A stretch of 64,000 nt of DNA from a virus: IMG/VR virus record IMGVR_UViG_3300021475_000001, positions 1-64,000 of that record, one strand, 5' to 3'. Each line of letters opens with the position of its first letter. Position 1 is the stretch's first letter. The translations under genes and the position numbers were made by a program. Below the pieces are notes generated by a model. The model did not search any database, was not told the origin of the DNA, and was given only the letters and a program-made list of their open reading frames with translations. Positions 10,700 to 19,870 of the stretch are shown here, one piece after another.

Positions 10700-11280
10700 C
10701 CGACTATACCGATGTCCCAGCCGTTACCACGCTGCATGGCGAAGCGGAGCGGACCCAACAAGCCCTCGACATGCTCGCCGCTGGCGGCACAATGTCGATG
10801 TTTATGATCGCGCCACCGGCACCCACTACTCCCGGAGCGCCGATCGCGATGATGGCGGTACAAATTCAAGTGACTGATCCAATTTCGCCGGAAATGATAA
10901 CCGCGCTCAACGATTGGCTGAACACTCGGATGACCAATATTGTCGCTGATCTTGCGACCTATGGTGTTGGTCCGCCGCCACCGCCGATCACCGATCCGCC
11001 GGTCAATACTGCGGCTCCGGTCGTGACTCAAGACGGTTCCAACCTGACAAGTACGACGGGTACCTGGGACAATGCGCCGTCTTCTTACAGCTACCAATGG
11101 GCTAGGGACGATGGGACGCTGATTGGTGGCAACTTTATGAATTACGCAATCATGTTGGCCGATGTTGGTACGACCGTCACCTGTACGGTAACCGCGACAA
11201 ACAATTTCGGATCGACCCAAGGCCCGCCTTCAAACGGCGTGGTCGTTACTACACCACCAGCAAGGAGTGTAAGACCATGA
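10696..11280 (+). CDS. Fibre-associated protein with Ig-like domain
   Basis: 194 aa from the ATG that overlaps the fibre stop (ATGA); a longer reading from 10639 would lie inside the fibre gene and is not favoured. The N-terminal 90 residues (VTTLHGEAERTQQALDML, then PISPEMITALNDWL) are helical and resemble the protein at 17642, which also follows an S74 fibre gene. After a PPPPP linker, residues about 105-190 form an Ig-like fold (YSYQWARDDGTLIGG, VGTTVTCTVTATNNFG), frequent on phage surfaces where it may bind carbohydrate. Function beyond this is unknown. Confidence 0.6.
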   Translation: MTDYTDVPAVTTLHGEAERTQQALDMLAAGGTMSMFMIAPPAPTTPGAPIAMMAVQIQVTDPISPEMITALNDWLNTRMTNIVADLATYGVGPPPPPITDPPVNTAAPVVTQDGSNLTSTTGTWDNAPSSYSYQWARDDGTLIGGNFMNYAIMLADVGTTVTCTVTATNNFGSTQGPPSNGVVVTTPPARSVRP

Positions 11281-11513
11281 ACGGACAGAATCAGACCCAG
11301 CAAGCAATTGATCCCACCACACGATTCGTAGTAACGTTGCAGGCACAGGAGTGGAACGCTGTTCTTGCTTGCATGGCAAAGGCCACTTATGAAATGGCTG
11401 CGCCACTTATTCAGGGGATCAGTCAGCAATTACACAACCAAGCCGGTGGCGACGCTACTACAAACGCCAACGGACTGGACACCGGGCAACCACTTTCTGT
11501 GCCACCGAACTAA
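11277..11513 (+). CDS. Small protein in the tail cluster, function unknown
   Basis: 78 aa, coupled to both neighbours (ATGA upstream, TAATG downstream). The first 60 residues are probably helical (FVVTLQAQEWNAVLACMAKA); the end is a polar Gly/Asn/Thr-rich tail. No recognised domain. The position between a fibre accessory protein and baseplate wedge genes suggests a structural or assembly role. Confidence 0.6.
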   Translation: MNGQNQTQQAIDPTTRFVVTLQAQEWNAVLACMAKATYEMAAPLIQGISQQLHNQAGGDATTNANGLDTGQPLSVPPN

Positions 11514-12007
11514 TGCGTTACCGTAAACTGGACGCCAACGGCGATATGCAATTTGGTCACGGGGTCGGCGACTTCTGGCATGACCAGCCAGAAGGCGTCG
11601 GCCAGTCGGTCCAGACGCGTTTGTTACTGTTCTCGGGAGAGTGGTTTCTTGATACGCGTGCGGGAACACCGTGGGGCGGCTTTCCGTTGAACGATCTGGT
11701 TGTTCAGCAAGGCCGTATCCTCGGTGTCCATACTCAGCTATCGCGTGATGCCGCAATTCGTGAACGTATTCTAACGACCAATGGGGTTACCGCGATTACG
11801 AGTTACTTTAGTACGGTTGATCCCAACACGCGGACGTATAGTGTGCAAGCGACGGTTGATACAATTTACGGGCGGGCGTTAACAGTGACAGTAGCGTCTC
11901 AGTCAAGTGGACAGGCAGCAGTACATGTTGCCGCTACCCCATCGAGTGCGCTGTCGCGTTCTGGTCCTCGACCGCCAATCTTGAGACGTTTACCGCAGAG
12001 GCGTTAA
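11513..12007 (+). CDS. Baseplate wedge protein, gp25/Mu gp46-like
   Basis: 164 aa. The pattern MRYRKLDANGDMQFG, then QSVQTRLLLFSGEWFLDT..GTPW and RDAAIRERILTTNGVTAI is typical of the small wedge protein that sits beside the J-like protein in contractile baseplates (gp25/lysozyme-like family of T4, gp46 of Mu). The C-terminal 30 residues are Ala/Ser/Pro-rich and basic and look disordered. It is immediately followed by the baseplate J gene, which is the usual order. Confidence 0.7.
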   Translation: MRYRKLDANGDMQFGHGVGDFWHDQPEGVGQSVQTRLLLFSGEWFLDTRAGTPWGGFPLNDLVVQQGRILGVHTQLSRDAAIRERILTTNGVTAITSYFSTVDPNTRTYSVQATVDTIYGRALTVTVASQSSGQAAVHVAATPSSALSRSGPRPPILRRLPQRR

Positions 12008-12010
12008 AAG

Positions 12011-13186
12011 ATGGCCTTTCCAATCACTACCATTGATGCAAATGGTGTCACTGTGCCGCTCTTTACGGACGTGTTAGCCTTTTTGCAGCAACAGTACCAA
12101 ACGATTTATGGTAGTGACATCAATCTTGATCCTGATACCCAGGACGGACAGTGGATTGGTGTCATCGCGGCGGTGATTAATGACAGTAATCAAACGGTCG
12201 CCGCAACATATCTATCGTATAGCCCGTCCTTTGCTATCGGTGCGGGATTGTCGAGTGTCGTCAAGATTAATGGTATCCGGCGGCAAATTCCCAGCTACAG
12301 TACTGTGCTCGTTCGCTGTGTCGGGGTTGCCGGAACCATAGTCGGTAACGGTTTTATTGGTGATAATTTAAACCTCGGCACTACGTGGCAGCTACCCGCT
12401 GGGTCTACTATTCCTCCGGAAGGTGACATAGTACTGACTGCTACCTGCACCGCTGCTGGTGCGGTTATTGCCAACACAGGTACGCTTACCAATATTTTAA
12501 CACCGGTTCCTGGCTGGCAAACTGTGAATAACGAGTCTCCTGCGGTTCCTGGTGCACCGATTGAAACCGATGCCCAGTTACGTCGTCGTCAGACTCAATC
12601 AGTTGCCAATCCGTCACAAAGTATTATTCTAGGTATTCAAGGTGGGATCGAGAATCTTCCCGGTGTGCAGCGGGTTTTTGTCTACGAGAACCCGACTGGC
12701 TCTCCTGATATCAATGGTCTTCCGGCGCATTCGATGGCGGCGGTGGTTGAAGGCGGTGACTCAACGGAGGTTGCTCAATCCATTGCCCTACGTAAGACAC
12801 CAGGATCGCCGACTTATGGCACAACCTCGATCATTGTCTATGATGCTCGTGGTATTCCGGCGCAGATCAACTTCTTTGAGTTGGTGTTAGTGCCGATAAC
12901 GGTTCACATCACATTGAAGGCACTAGCTGGCTATACTGGGGCTATAGGGCAAGAAATCACCAATCAGGTGGTCGCATTTTTAACGACTCTGCCGATTGGT
13001 TATGACAGTTACTATTCCAAGCTTACCGCTGCCTGTCAGGTACCAGAACCGGATGGACTGACTTATGACGTGACTTCCGTCTCACAAGCGCGCGGCGGTA
13101 ATACGCCAGCCGCTGGAGATGTCAATATCTCTTTTATCGAAGCAACAACGTGTGATGCCACGCTGATAACGATCACGGTGACTTAG
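12011..13186 (+). CDS. Baseplate J-like wedge protein (gp6/gp47-like)
   Basis: 391 aa, close to the usual length. The N-terminus (FPITTIDANGVTVPLFTDVL, then LDPDTQDGQWIGVIAAVI) and the middle part (ETDAQLRRRQTQSVANPS, GGIENLPGVQRVFVYEN) are clear signatures of the baseplate_J family. In T4 the equivalent, gp6, builds the ring that holds the wedges and drives sheath contraction. It lies between the gp25-like gene and the fibre/DUF2612 genes. Confidence 0.9.
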   Translation: MAFPITTIDANGVTVPLFTDVLAFLQQQYQTIYGSDINLDPDTQDGQWIGVIAAVINDSNQTVAATYLSYSPSFAIGAGLSSVVKINGIRRQIPSYSTVLVRCVGVAGTIVGNGFIGDNLNLGTTWQLPAGSTIPPEGDIVLTATCTAAGAVIANTGTLTNILTPVPGWQTVNNESPAVPGAPIETDAQLRRRQTQSVANPSQSIILGIQGGIENLPGVQRVFVYENPTGSPDINGLPAHSMAAVVEGGDSTEVAQSIALRKTPGSPTYGTTSIIVYDARGIPAQINFFELVLVPITVHITLKALAGYTGAIGQEITNQVVAFLTTLPIGYDSYYSKLTAACQVPEPDGLTYDVTSVSQARGGNTPAAGDVNISFIEATTCDATLITITVT

Positions 13187-13200
13187 GAAGGAGTTATGCA

Positions 13201-13860
13201 ATGTCTGGATTAACCACTTATACGTCGCAGGGTGTGCTTGGTCATATCACTGGTAAGACTGCGATTTTCGCGCTGCGAACGGCCTATGTGGCGTTGTTCT
13301 CAGCGGCTGGTGCAGATGACGGGACAGGATTTACTGAAATCGCTGGTGGTGCCTACGCGCGGGTACCGACAGCACCAGCGGATTGGTCTGCACCAAGTTC
13401 TGCGGCTCCAAGTGTCATCTCTAATGCCAACCCGATTATATTCCCAACTTCAACGGCAGCGTGGGGAAACGTCACCGCGTTTGGTGTCTATGATGCTGCG
13501 ACCGCCGGGAACCTCTTGGCTTGGGACTTTTTCGGGGCTTTTACCTGGCTTCCATGCTCGATCGTCGCCGCTTCTCCGGGTGTTTTTACTTCACCCCGGC
13601 ACGCTTTCCTGAATGGTGATACAGTGATGTACTCTACGGAGTACGGTGGTACGCCGCCGACATTCAGCCAAGGTAACCTTACCGGTCCTTTGATCGTGGC
13701 TAACTCGTTGACCGACACATTCACTGTCACTAATGGCGGTGTAGTCGTCAATACGGCGACGAGCGGTGACGGCAATGTCCGCAAGGTGGCCACTCAAGCG
13801 ATCATCTCCAATGTCCAGGCAACGTTCCCTGCTAACGCGTTGAATATCACTCTTGCGTAA
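13201..13860 (+). CDS. Phage fibre-type structural protein
   Basis: 219 aa, with AAGGAG seven to nine bases before the start. The N-terminal half (TAYVALFSAAGADDGTGFTEIAGGAYAR, here noted as YVALF and DDGTG...GGAYARV) and FPTSTAAWGNVTAFGVYDA match a common phage domain found in tail fibre and fibre-tip proteins. The second half (FLNGDTVMY...PPTFSQGNLTGPL, DTFTV) looks like a short beta domain that is repeated in similar proteins. It is probably a trimeric surface protein near the baseplate. No enzymatic motif is visible. Confidence 0.6.
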   Translation: MSGLTTYTSQGVLGHITGKTAIFALRTAYVALFSAAGADDGTGFTEIAGGAYARVPTAPADWSAPSSAAPSVISNANPIIFPTSTAAWGNVTAFGVYDAATAGNLLAWDFFGAFTWLPCSIVAASPGVFTSPRHAFLNGDTVMYSTEYGGTPPTFSQGNLTGPLIVANSLTDTFTVTNGGVVVNTATSGDGNVRKVATQAIISNVQATFPANALNITLA

Positions 13861-13868
13861 ATTGTGAC

Positions 13869-15494
13869 ATGTCGGACCAGGATGTCGTAGGTCTAGCGAC
13901 TGCCGTAAATCTCGCGGGTAGGATCACTGCGAGAGGTGGGACACGCTTGGCTATAGCTCATGCTGCCGTAATTCTCGCAGGTGGTATTAGCGCGAAGAGT
14001 ACGGCACGCATAGCTATACCACGTGTTTCCGCAATTCTCGCGGGTCGTATCACCGCAAAGAGTACGACGCAGATAGCGGTTGCTCTGGTTCCGCCGCATC
14101 CTCTGTCACTAGCAGGTACTGTTTCTGGTCGTGCCAGTGCGCGGGTGCAGATGTTGCCTTGGGTTCTCTCGGGCACCATATACGCACAGGGTACGATACG
14201 TGGGAGGACACCACCTTATCTCTCGGGTACTATTCACGCACAGGGTACGATACGCGGGACGTTTCCACCTTATCTCGTAGGTAGAATTACCGCTCGGGGT
14301 CAGATACGGGGCGCGACACCACCTTATCTCTCGGGTAGGATTACCGCACGGAGTACGGCGCTAACACAACAGGCGGTGTTTACCCACCCGTTGGTTTATG
14401 GTCGTATTACCGCGAGTAGCCGGGTCAATCTTAATCAATCGTTTTTTACGACCCGGCTTTATGGCACTGTCACCGCAGCCAGCCACGGTTCACTTGCTGC
14501 GAGACTCTTACCATTAGTGGGTAGTATTACCGCGCGCAGCCGCGCGCAATTATATCAACAGCCTAATTTTGCTCTCAATCTTTTTGGTAGTATTGCTGCC
14601 AGTAGCAGTGCGAATTTCGGAACTGGTCCTTATTATGTCACGTATCTGTCGGGCCGGACCAGTAGTAGAACGCACCTACAAGGTTTGGTGTATCCCCGGT
14701 ACCAGTTGATCGGTAGTAAAGTCTTCGCGGCGTCGTCACTCAGTTTGTTGATCGCTGAAGTCGCTGAACCGTTACCGCCTTATCCACCACCGTTTTTGAC
14801 GCACACAACGAGTGACTATTTAAATTACATCACTTCTGAACATAACCAGAAACCGAAGTATATGGCGAGTGTCGGATTCGCGATTGATCCGGAAGTCGAG
14901 ATACAACAACTTGCCGCGGGCATAGCTGGATTGTTTGATCTAGACTATTGTGTTGGTGAACAAGAGGATTTCACTGGGGAGTGGATTGGTAAGTCACGGT
15001 GGATTGAGATACCTAATGTATTTTTTACCTGGGATTCTCAAGGTCAGGGCTGGAACGAAGCGAACTGGAAAGGTCCTGGTGACTCTGAAGACATGTTGCA
15101 GCAACTTGACGATTATCACTATCGTTTGTTGTTGTATGGGACAGTGATTGCTAATCATTGGAACGGATCGATCCCAACAGCTTACGAGGCGTGGGATACT
15201 CTGTTTCGCTACGCTGGATTGAAAGTCATCATTCAGGACTACGGTAACATGACCATGCTTTATGGTATGTTATCGGATGGGAATTTAGACCTTGTGCTTA
15301 CGTCACTATTTCTCAGTGGGCAGATGGATTTGCGTCCCGAAGGTGTCGAGTTGATCGCTTATGCTTTGCAAGCGGAACCTGGCATACCGTTTTTTGCTTG
15401 GGATTCGCATAGTGATGCGGTACAGGGTTGGGATAGTGGTTCGTGGGGGATTATGGTTCCTCCCGGTTCAGCATTCCCGCCTCTGTTACCTTAA
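13869..15494 (+). CDS. DUF2612 baseplate wedge protein with 14-repeat N-terminal extension
   Basis: 541 aa. From about residue 316 to the end it matches DUF2612 (DYLNYITSEHNQKPKYMASV, then GEWIGKSR, FFTWDSQGQGW, LLLYGTVIANHWNGS), a phage family that occupies the gp7-like wedge place after baseplate J. The first about 310 residues are something else: about fourteen imperfect repeats of 18-24 residues with consensus L-x-G-x-I-T-A-[RKS]-S, rich in Ala, Thr, Arg and Ser. They look like rungs of a beta-solenoid. I do not know this extension from the family. Inferred: an extended wedge or side fibre attachment. Confidence 0.75.
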   Translation: MSDQDVVGLATAVNLAGRITARGGTRLAIAHAAVILAGGISAKSTARIAIPRVSAILAGRITAKSTTQIAVALVPPHPLSLAGTVSGRASARVQMLPWVLSGTIYAQGTIRGRTPPYLSGTIHAQGTIRGTFPPYLVGRITARGQIRGATPPYLSGRITARSTALTQQAVFTHPLVYGRITASSRVNLNQSFFTTRLYGTVTAASHGSLAARLLPLVGSITARSRAQLYQQPNFALNLFGSIAASSSANFGTGPYYVTYLSGRTSSRTHLQGLVYPRYQLIGSKVFAASSLSLLIAEVAEPLPPYPPPFLTHTTSDYLNYITSEHNQKPKYMASVGFAIDPEVEIQQLAAGIAGLFDLDYCVGEQEDFTGEWIGKSRWIEIPNVFFTWDSQGQGWNEANWKGPGDSEDMLQQLDDYHYRLLLYGTVIANHWNGSIPTAYEAWDTLFRYAGLKVIIQDYGNMTMLYGMLSDGNLDLVLTSLFLSGQMDLRPEGVELIAYALQAEPGIPFFAWDSHSDAVQGWDSGSWGIMVPPGSAFPPLLP

Positions 15495-15512
15495 CTCCTT
15501 TCGAGGGAAGGA

Positions 15513-17639
15513 TTGGGTATGAGTGACACTTCGGCAGCGCCGGTAAACGGCACAAATGGCGGCGTCGTTTTGCCGTTCGATTTTCCTACCACCTTCACGC
15601 CGGCTGGTACTGACTTCAAACCGGTGGCGCTTGGTGTGGGAGCTAATCTCGAACCGTTGCCGACCTACTTTACTGATCCACTGCTACAAACTGGTAATCT
15701 ACCTGGGGTCGCGATTAGCGCGTTTAATAACCGCGCGCTGCGTCAGGGTACATTTGTTGCCAGTAGTCTGTGTTTGTGGATTAGTGACCAAACCCAAGTG
15801 TACGTGCCAGACGATGGGAACCAGATTAATTGGATGGGGCTATATAATCAGGCATTGGCTGATTTTATCTTGAGTGTTTTACCACCTGGTCCAAATCTCG
15901 GGGCTTACCTGCCATTGGCGGGTGGCACTATGGTCGGTAACATCCAATTCCAGACTGGTGTCAGCACGATTCTCGCGAACAACACTTGGTATTTTGGAAG
16001 AGACACCGGAGGACAAGCGCGCGGACTGATCGTCAAGGGTAGTGACAATAACATCTACATCAACGACGGTTCTTCGACCTATGTGTTCTTCCACGGCTCT
16101 CCGTCTGTTGACAACGGCGTGTCATGGGGTGGTAAAGACACTAGCGGCACCGAGCACGCGATTATCGGCCTGCTGAGTGACAATAACACCCATATCGCGA
16201 ACACCGCAGGGCCTGGACATATCTATATGGATTGTTCTAGCGGCGGCTCGGTCTGGACGAATAGCAACATCGTCATTCCCAACAATAATTGGTACTACGC
16301 CAGGGACACGGGCGGGACACCCCGCAATATTATCGGCATCAATAACGGCAACTCGCTCTTGGTCGGTGCCGGCGCGACCGGCACGACCGATATTTATGGT
16401 CCCGGAAACATCTACCTGCACAATACGACTGTTGCTTACGGTCAGTTCAATGTGAACGGTTACCTCTACAGTCAGGGAGGTGCGCGGTGCTACATCCCTG
16501 GTGGCAATGATCCGTTACAGATTTATGCCGATAACGGTTACTATTCGCGGCTGCACTACGTAATCGGCGGTCTGCGTGACTGGAGTGAAGGTGCGCTCTC
16601 CAACGGCACTTGGGCACTAGCTGATGAGAGCGCGCACGCGCTCCGTTTGCAAGTCGATTTTAATGGCACGCTGATCTGCTTCAATTCCCTTCAAGTGAAT
16701 GGTGGGGCAACAGTCAATGGCACCGTGAGCCTCGGTGGGCTGACCATACTCGGGGCGGGACAAGTCAATGGCGGTTTGACGGTCTACAACGGTATCAACG
16801 TGGCTAGCGGAGGACTAGGTGTAGCTGCTAATGGACAAATCAACGGTGGGTTGACGGTCTACAATGGGCTTAATGTCGCTAGCGGCAACGGCAATATCGC
16901 AGGTTCGCTGGTTGCGGGCGGGAACATTACTTGTAACAATACACTCTTTGTCAGTAACCAAGCCCAGGTGTGGAACCACCTCTATGTCATGACTGGTGAT
17001 CTTCATGTGCAGAACGGCGGCGCTTATTTTGCTGGTACTATAACGACACCGGTTCTTAATGGAGGTCAAGGTAATAACAACATTGTTATTACCGGTGGTG
17101 CGGTTGTGTACCCCGCAGGTGGCCAGCAAGATGCCCTCTGGATTAACGGTAACATTCAGTTCAACGGCTGGGAATTTCAAGGACCACAAGGTGGGACTAA
17201 CTTTTATGGTGGCATGATCGTCCAGGCTATGTCTGGTCAACTTGATTCACTGTGGGCTTATGGCAATATTAGAATCTTTAACGGTCGTGGATACCAACCG
17301 GGAGGCGGGTTTTGGTTAGATTCGTCGGATGCGCGTCTCAAAAAGGATATTGAACCATACACTCAAGGACTTGATGCGATCTGTAAACTGCGCCCGGTTT
17401 CTTATTGTTACAACGGATTAGGCAAAACGAAGGATGACGGTGTGCGTTATCACGGATTGGTGGCGCAGGATGTGCTGAAAGTCATGCCAGAGATGGTCTT
17501 TGAGGAAGAAGTTAGGCTCGACTCAAAAGATGACGGAGGCACCCCGTTTTATATGATGAACGCAACTGCGTTGACATATGCCCTAATCAACGCTGTGCAG
17601 GAACTAGCCGCGCAACTCGACGCTTTGAAAAGGAAGTAA
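15513..17639 (+). CDS. Tail fibre with canonical S74 chaperone domain
   Basis: 708 aa. SD GGGAAGGA precedes the start. The N-terminal 140 residues (PFDFPTTFTPAG..., QVYVPDDGNQINWMG) may attach the fibre. The shaft is Gly/Asn-rich with repeated NGGLTVYNG(I/L)NVASG units near residues 418-455. The C-terminal S74 domain has the canonical site SDARLK (Ser605, Lys610), then LRPVSYCYNG and HGLVAQDVLKVMPE, and a coiled coil. Self-cleavage after trimer folding is known for this domain family. It shares little with the other three S74 fibres outside that domain. Confidence 0.85.
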   Translation: MGMSDTSAAPVNGTNGGVVLPFDFPTTFTPAGTDFKPVALGVGANLEPLPTYFTDPLLQTGNLPGVAISAFNNRALRQGTFVASSLCLWISDQTQVYVPDDGNQINWMGLYNQALADFILSVLPPGPNLGAYLPLAGGTMVGNIQFQTGVSTILANNTWYFGRDTGGQARGLIVKGSDNNIYINDGSSTYVFFHGSPSVDNGVSWGGKDTSGTEHAIIGLLSDNNTHIANTAGPGHIYMDCSSGGSVWTNSNIVIPNNNWYYARDTGGTPRNIIGINNGNSLLVGAGATGTTDIYGPGNIYLHNTTVAYGQFNVNGYLYSQGGARCYIPGGNDPLQIYADNGYYSRLHYVIGGLRDWSEGALSNGTWALADESAHALRLQVDFNGTLICFNSLQVNGGATVNGTVSLGGLTILGAGQVNGGLTVYNGINVASGGLGVAANGQINGGLTVYNGLNVASGNGNIAGSLVAGGNITCNNTLFVSNQAQVWNHLYVMTGDLHVQNGGAYFAGTITTPVLNGGQGNNNIVITGGAVVYPAGGQQDALWINGNIQFNGWEFQGPQGGTNFYGGMIVQAMSGQLDSLWAYGNIRIFNGRGYQPGGGFWLDSSDARLKKDIEPYTQGLDAICKLRPVSYCYNGLGKTKDDGVRYHGLVAQDVLKVMPEMVFEEEVRLDSKDDGGTPFYMMNATALTYALINAVQELAAQLDALKRK

Positions 17640-17641
17640 CC

Positions 17642-18016
17642 ATGCCAGCCATCAGTCAAATCCCGGACGCCAACACGCTGCACGCGCAGCTTGACGCGGT
17701 TAACGACGCCATAGCCTCGTTGGGGAGCGGAGCGACAGTCACTCACATGACTATTAGTTCACCACCGGTTGTTGACACGGAACCACCACCCGTGCCACCA
17801 GCAATGGGAGATACACCCCCGCCTCCTCCGGTATTTGTCCCGCCGACTACGATTGTCCTGGAACCACCGATCAGCGATCCCGAGACGATTGTGGTGTTGA
17901 CCCAGGCACTTCAGATGCGCGCCGACACTATCACCCAACAACTGGTCGCGCAGGGTTATACTGATGACGTACAACAGTCGAGGTCCAGCCGTAGCCGATC
18001 TGCCTTCCAATCCTGA
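17642..18016 (+). CDS. Small fibre-associated protein
   Basis: 124 aa. The N-terminal TLHAQLDAVNDAIASL and the later PISDPETIVVLTQAL...RADTITQQLVAQGY parallel the first 90 residues of the protein at 10696, which also follows an S74 fibre gene, so the two are probably paralogues. The centre is a proline-rich linker (about residues 45-75) and the C-terminus a short Ser/Arg tail. Possible role: fibre assembly factor or small fibre subunit. Function unknown. Confidence 0.6.
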   Translation: MPAISQIPDANTLHAQLDAVNDAIASLGSGATVTHMTISSPPVVDTEPPPVPPAMGDTPPPPPVFVPPTTIVLEPPISDPETIVVLTQALQMRADTITQQLVAQGYTDDVQQSRSSRSRSAFQS

Positions 18017-18031
18017 TCGCGAGGTTGAACC

Positions 18032-18976
18032 ATGGCCGATCCGCTTCCCGATCTTCCTGAGTTTTATCAGACTTACCGGTTGATTCAGGGGTCGCAGATT
18101 ACCAGTGTTAGTGTTGATCCGCCTTATGTCACGGTGACAATTGATAGTGGTACGGTACTAATCGATGTGACAGACGACTTCTTTGCCAGCGGAACACCAG
18201 CGGTTGGTGATTATTTGTGTTACTACCCGGACCCCAACGGCACTTACAACACCGTCACAAGGTTAGTGCCTATTTCGATTGGCTGGGAGCCACAGGATTC
18301 GTTTATACAGGCTTACACCGTCGTTGTTGCAGGACCACCGGGACCGCCGGGTCCACAAGGTGAAACTGGTCCCCCCGGTCCGCAGGGTGAACCCGGCCCG
18401 CAGGGTTCACAGGGTCCAATCGGCCCGCAGGGTGAACAAGGCCCGGTTGGTCCGATGGCAGTTAGTGTTGATACCGGTAATCTTGCCGAGTTGGGTAGTG
18501 ACGGCTTGATGCTGGTTCCTAACACTTCACGTCTTCTGGGTGATGTATCAGGTAGCGAAGCGAACCCTGGTGAGCTTGGCGAATATATGGTTGCCAGTAA
18601 TATGACCGGCATTAATCTCGTATCGATGGACGCGGATGGTGTGTGTTCTCTCTCCTTGCCGCCGGGTGATTGGGAAGTCTGGGGGGCGATCAACTTCCTG
18701 CCACCCGGCAATGTTAGTCCGAATATGATCGCTGCGAGTGTGAGTCTTTATCCCAGTGACTTACCCACGGATGACGATCTGATGACTGGTGTCGGTATCC
18801 TCAACATGCTGTGGACGACCGCACTCAGTTCGGGTCAGCGACAGATGTTGATGACTGGGCAGTGTCGCTCCAATTCTGCTGATCCAACGACGCTTTATCT
18901 TGTTGGGCAAACGTCTTTTAACGGCTCCGCGACCGTGCTCGCCACGGGTTATCTGTCAGCGCGCCGCGCGCGATGA
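18032..18976 (+). CDS. Collagen-like tail fibre with C-terminal head domain
   Basis: 314 aa. Residues 1-100 form a beta-rich N-terminal domain. About residues 103-143 are Gly-X-Y repeats ([18 protein letters not shown] and onward), a collagen-like triple helix that implies a trimer. The C-terminal 170 residues ([18 protein letters not shown]) look like the compact head domain of phage fibres. There is no S74 domain. It closes the fibre set before two small genes. Confidence 0.7.
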   Translation: MADPLPDLPEFYQTYRLIQGSQITSVSVDPPYVTVTIDSGTVLIDVTDDFFASGTPAVGDYLCYYPDPNGTYNTVTRLVPISIGWEPQDSFIQAYTVVVAGPPGPPGPQGETGPPGPQGEPGPQGSQGPIGPQGEQGPVGPMAVSVDTGNLAELGSDGLMLVPNTSRLLGDVSGSEANPGELGEYMVASNMTGINLVSMDADGVCSLSLPPGDWEVWGAINFLPPGNVSPNMIAASVSLYPSDLPTDDDLMTGVGILNMLWTTALSSGQRQMLMTGQCRSNSADPTTLYLVGQTSFNGSATVLATGYLSARRAR

Positions 18977-18989
18977 TTTGGAGTGAATA

Positions 18990-19286
18990 ATGACCAGAGA
19001 TGAGATACAGGCAGAATTGTTGGCGCTGTGGCACGCGGGGGATACCGAGGCACTAACCACTTTCCTGACTGATCAGGAGATGATGGATGCCAAGGGCATC
19101 ACTTCTACTGGGTCGGCTTTTCTGGCTTGGATGCAGGATCGCGTGGTGTCGGAAGATATTTATCGGTTTATTCAGGAAACCACTGACACCGTTCCTGTGA
19201 CTGACGCTGTTGCCGTGGCCGATACGCGGTATGGTGACACTACCACAACCCAACATGATGGAGGACTCAATGATTTACCAGCTTAA
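18990..19286 (+). CDS. Small protein of unknown function
   Basis: 98 aa, start preceded by GGAGTGAATA. The first 70 residues are predicted helical and acidic (RDEIQAELLALWHAGDTEAL); the tail is Thr/Asp-rich. It overlaps the next gene by 17 bases. No recognised domain; its position at the end of the late cluster suggests a virion or assembly role. Confidence 0.55.
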   Translation: MTRDEIQAELLALWHAGDTEALTTFLTDQEMMDAKGITSTGSAFLAWMQDRVVSEDIYRFIQETTDTVPVTDAVAVADTRYGDTTTTQHDGGLNDLPA

Positions 19287-19434
19287 CTTTTGCGATGCCA
19301 ACGGACAGGTTATCGGGCAGGCGACATTTAATGTGCCGTCCCCTGATGATTTTGTGGGGTGTTTGTTGCAGGCAATTCGCAGCGGCTGGGTCGAAGGTAC
19401 GGCATCACTGACGTTTACTGCTATCCCGGTTTAA
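19270..19434 (+). CDS. Small protein of unknown function, last gene of the late block
   Basis: 54 aa. The ATG at 19270 is chosen because GGAG lies six to seven bases upstream and because longer starts would overlap the previous gene by 76 bases. The sequence (YQLNFCDANGQVIGQATF, then FVGCLLQAIRSGWVEG) could be a small beta-alpha domain. The stop TAA shares three bases with the stop of the convergent minus-strand gene. Confidence 0.55.
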   Translation: MIYQLNFCDANGQVIGQATFNVPSPDDFVGCLLQAIRSGWVEGTASLTFTAIPV

Positions 19435-19868
19435 TGTAACACCCGAGACGAATCCAGGTGTACTTCGTGAAAATGGGGGGCGGTGAGTGTGCGGATCATG
19501 TGTTCGCAGATAATGGCGATGACGACAGAACTGTCAGTTAGTGATGATACCAGTGACGATTTACGCATCTTTTTATCCCAGAAACAGACGATACTCTCGG
19601 CATTACCTAGTGCAGCGACAGTGGGTTTTATGACATCGAGATACTTGTGACACATGTCATTAAATATGCCTTTGTGTTGGGGATCAAAGCAAGATGCCAT
19701 ACCACGTGACAGAACCTCAAAAGTGACTGATTCTTTTGTGGTGTTGGATATCATGGATATGTCGCTATTCACACTATGAATCAAGATAACGACTTCCATA
19801 GTGGGGTTATCGTCAGTTAACACCAGCAAATTATCGCAGAGGTGTTGACTTACTTCCACTAGATTCAT
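19431..19868 (-). CDS. Protein of unknown function
   Basis: 145 aa. The start at 19868 follows the previous stop TGA by two bases and is preceded by GAGGA. The N-terminal part (MNLVEVSQHLCDNLLVLTDD, TMEVVILIHSVNSD) and FEVLSRGMASCFD suggest an alpha/beta domain. It is probably the last gene of the minus-strand block; no terminator hairpin is visible between it and the convergent late genes. Confidence 0.6.
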   Translation of the reverse strand: MNLVEVSQHLCDNLLVLTDDNPTMEVVILIHSVNSDISMISNTTKESVTFEVLSRGMASCFDPQHKGIFNDMCHKYLDVIKPTVAALGNAESIVCFWDKKMRKSSLVSSLTDSSVVIAIICEHMIRTLTAPHFHEVHLDSSRVLH

Positions 19869-19870
19869 GG

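Noticed and set aside
13900-14740. Regular DNA repeats that could look like a CRISPR or tandem array
   Set aside because: Units are 54-72 bases, diverged, in frame and code for the protein repeats of the DUF2612 gene; there are no conserved repeats with unique spacers.
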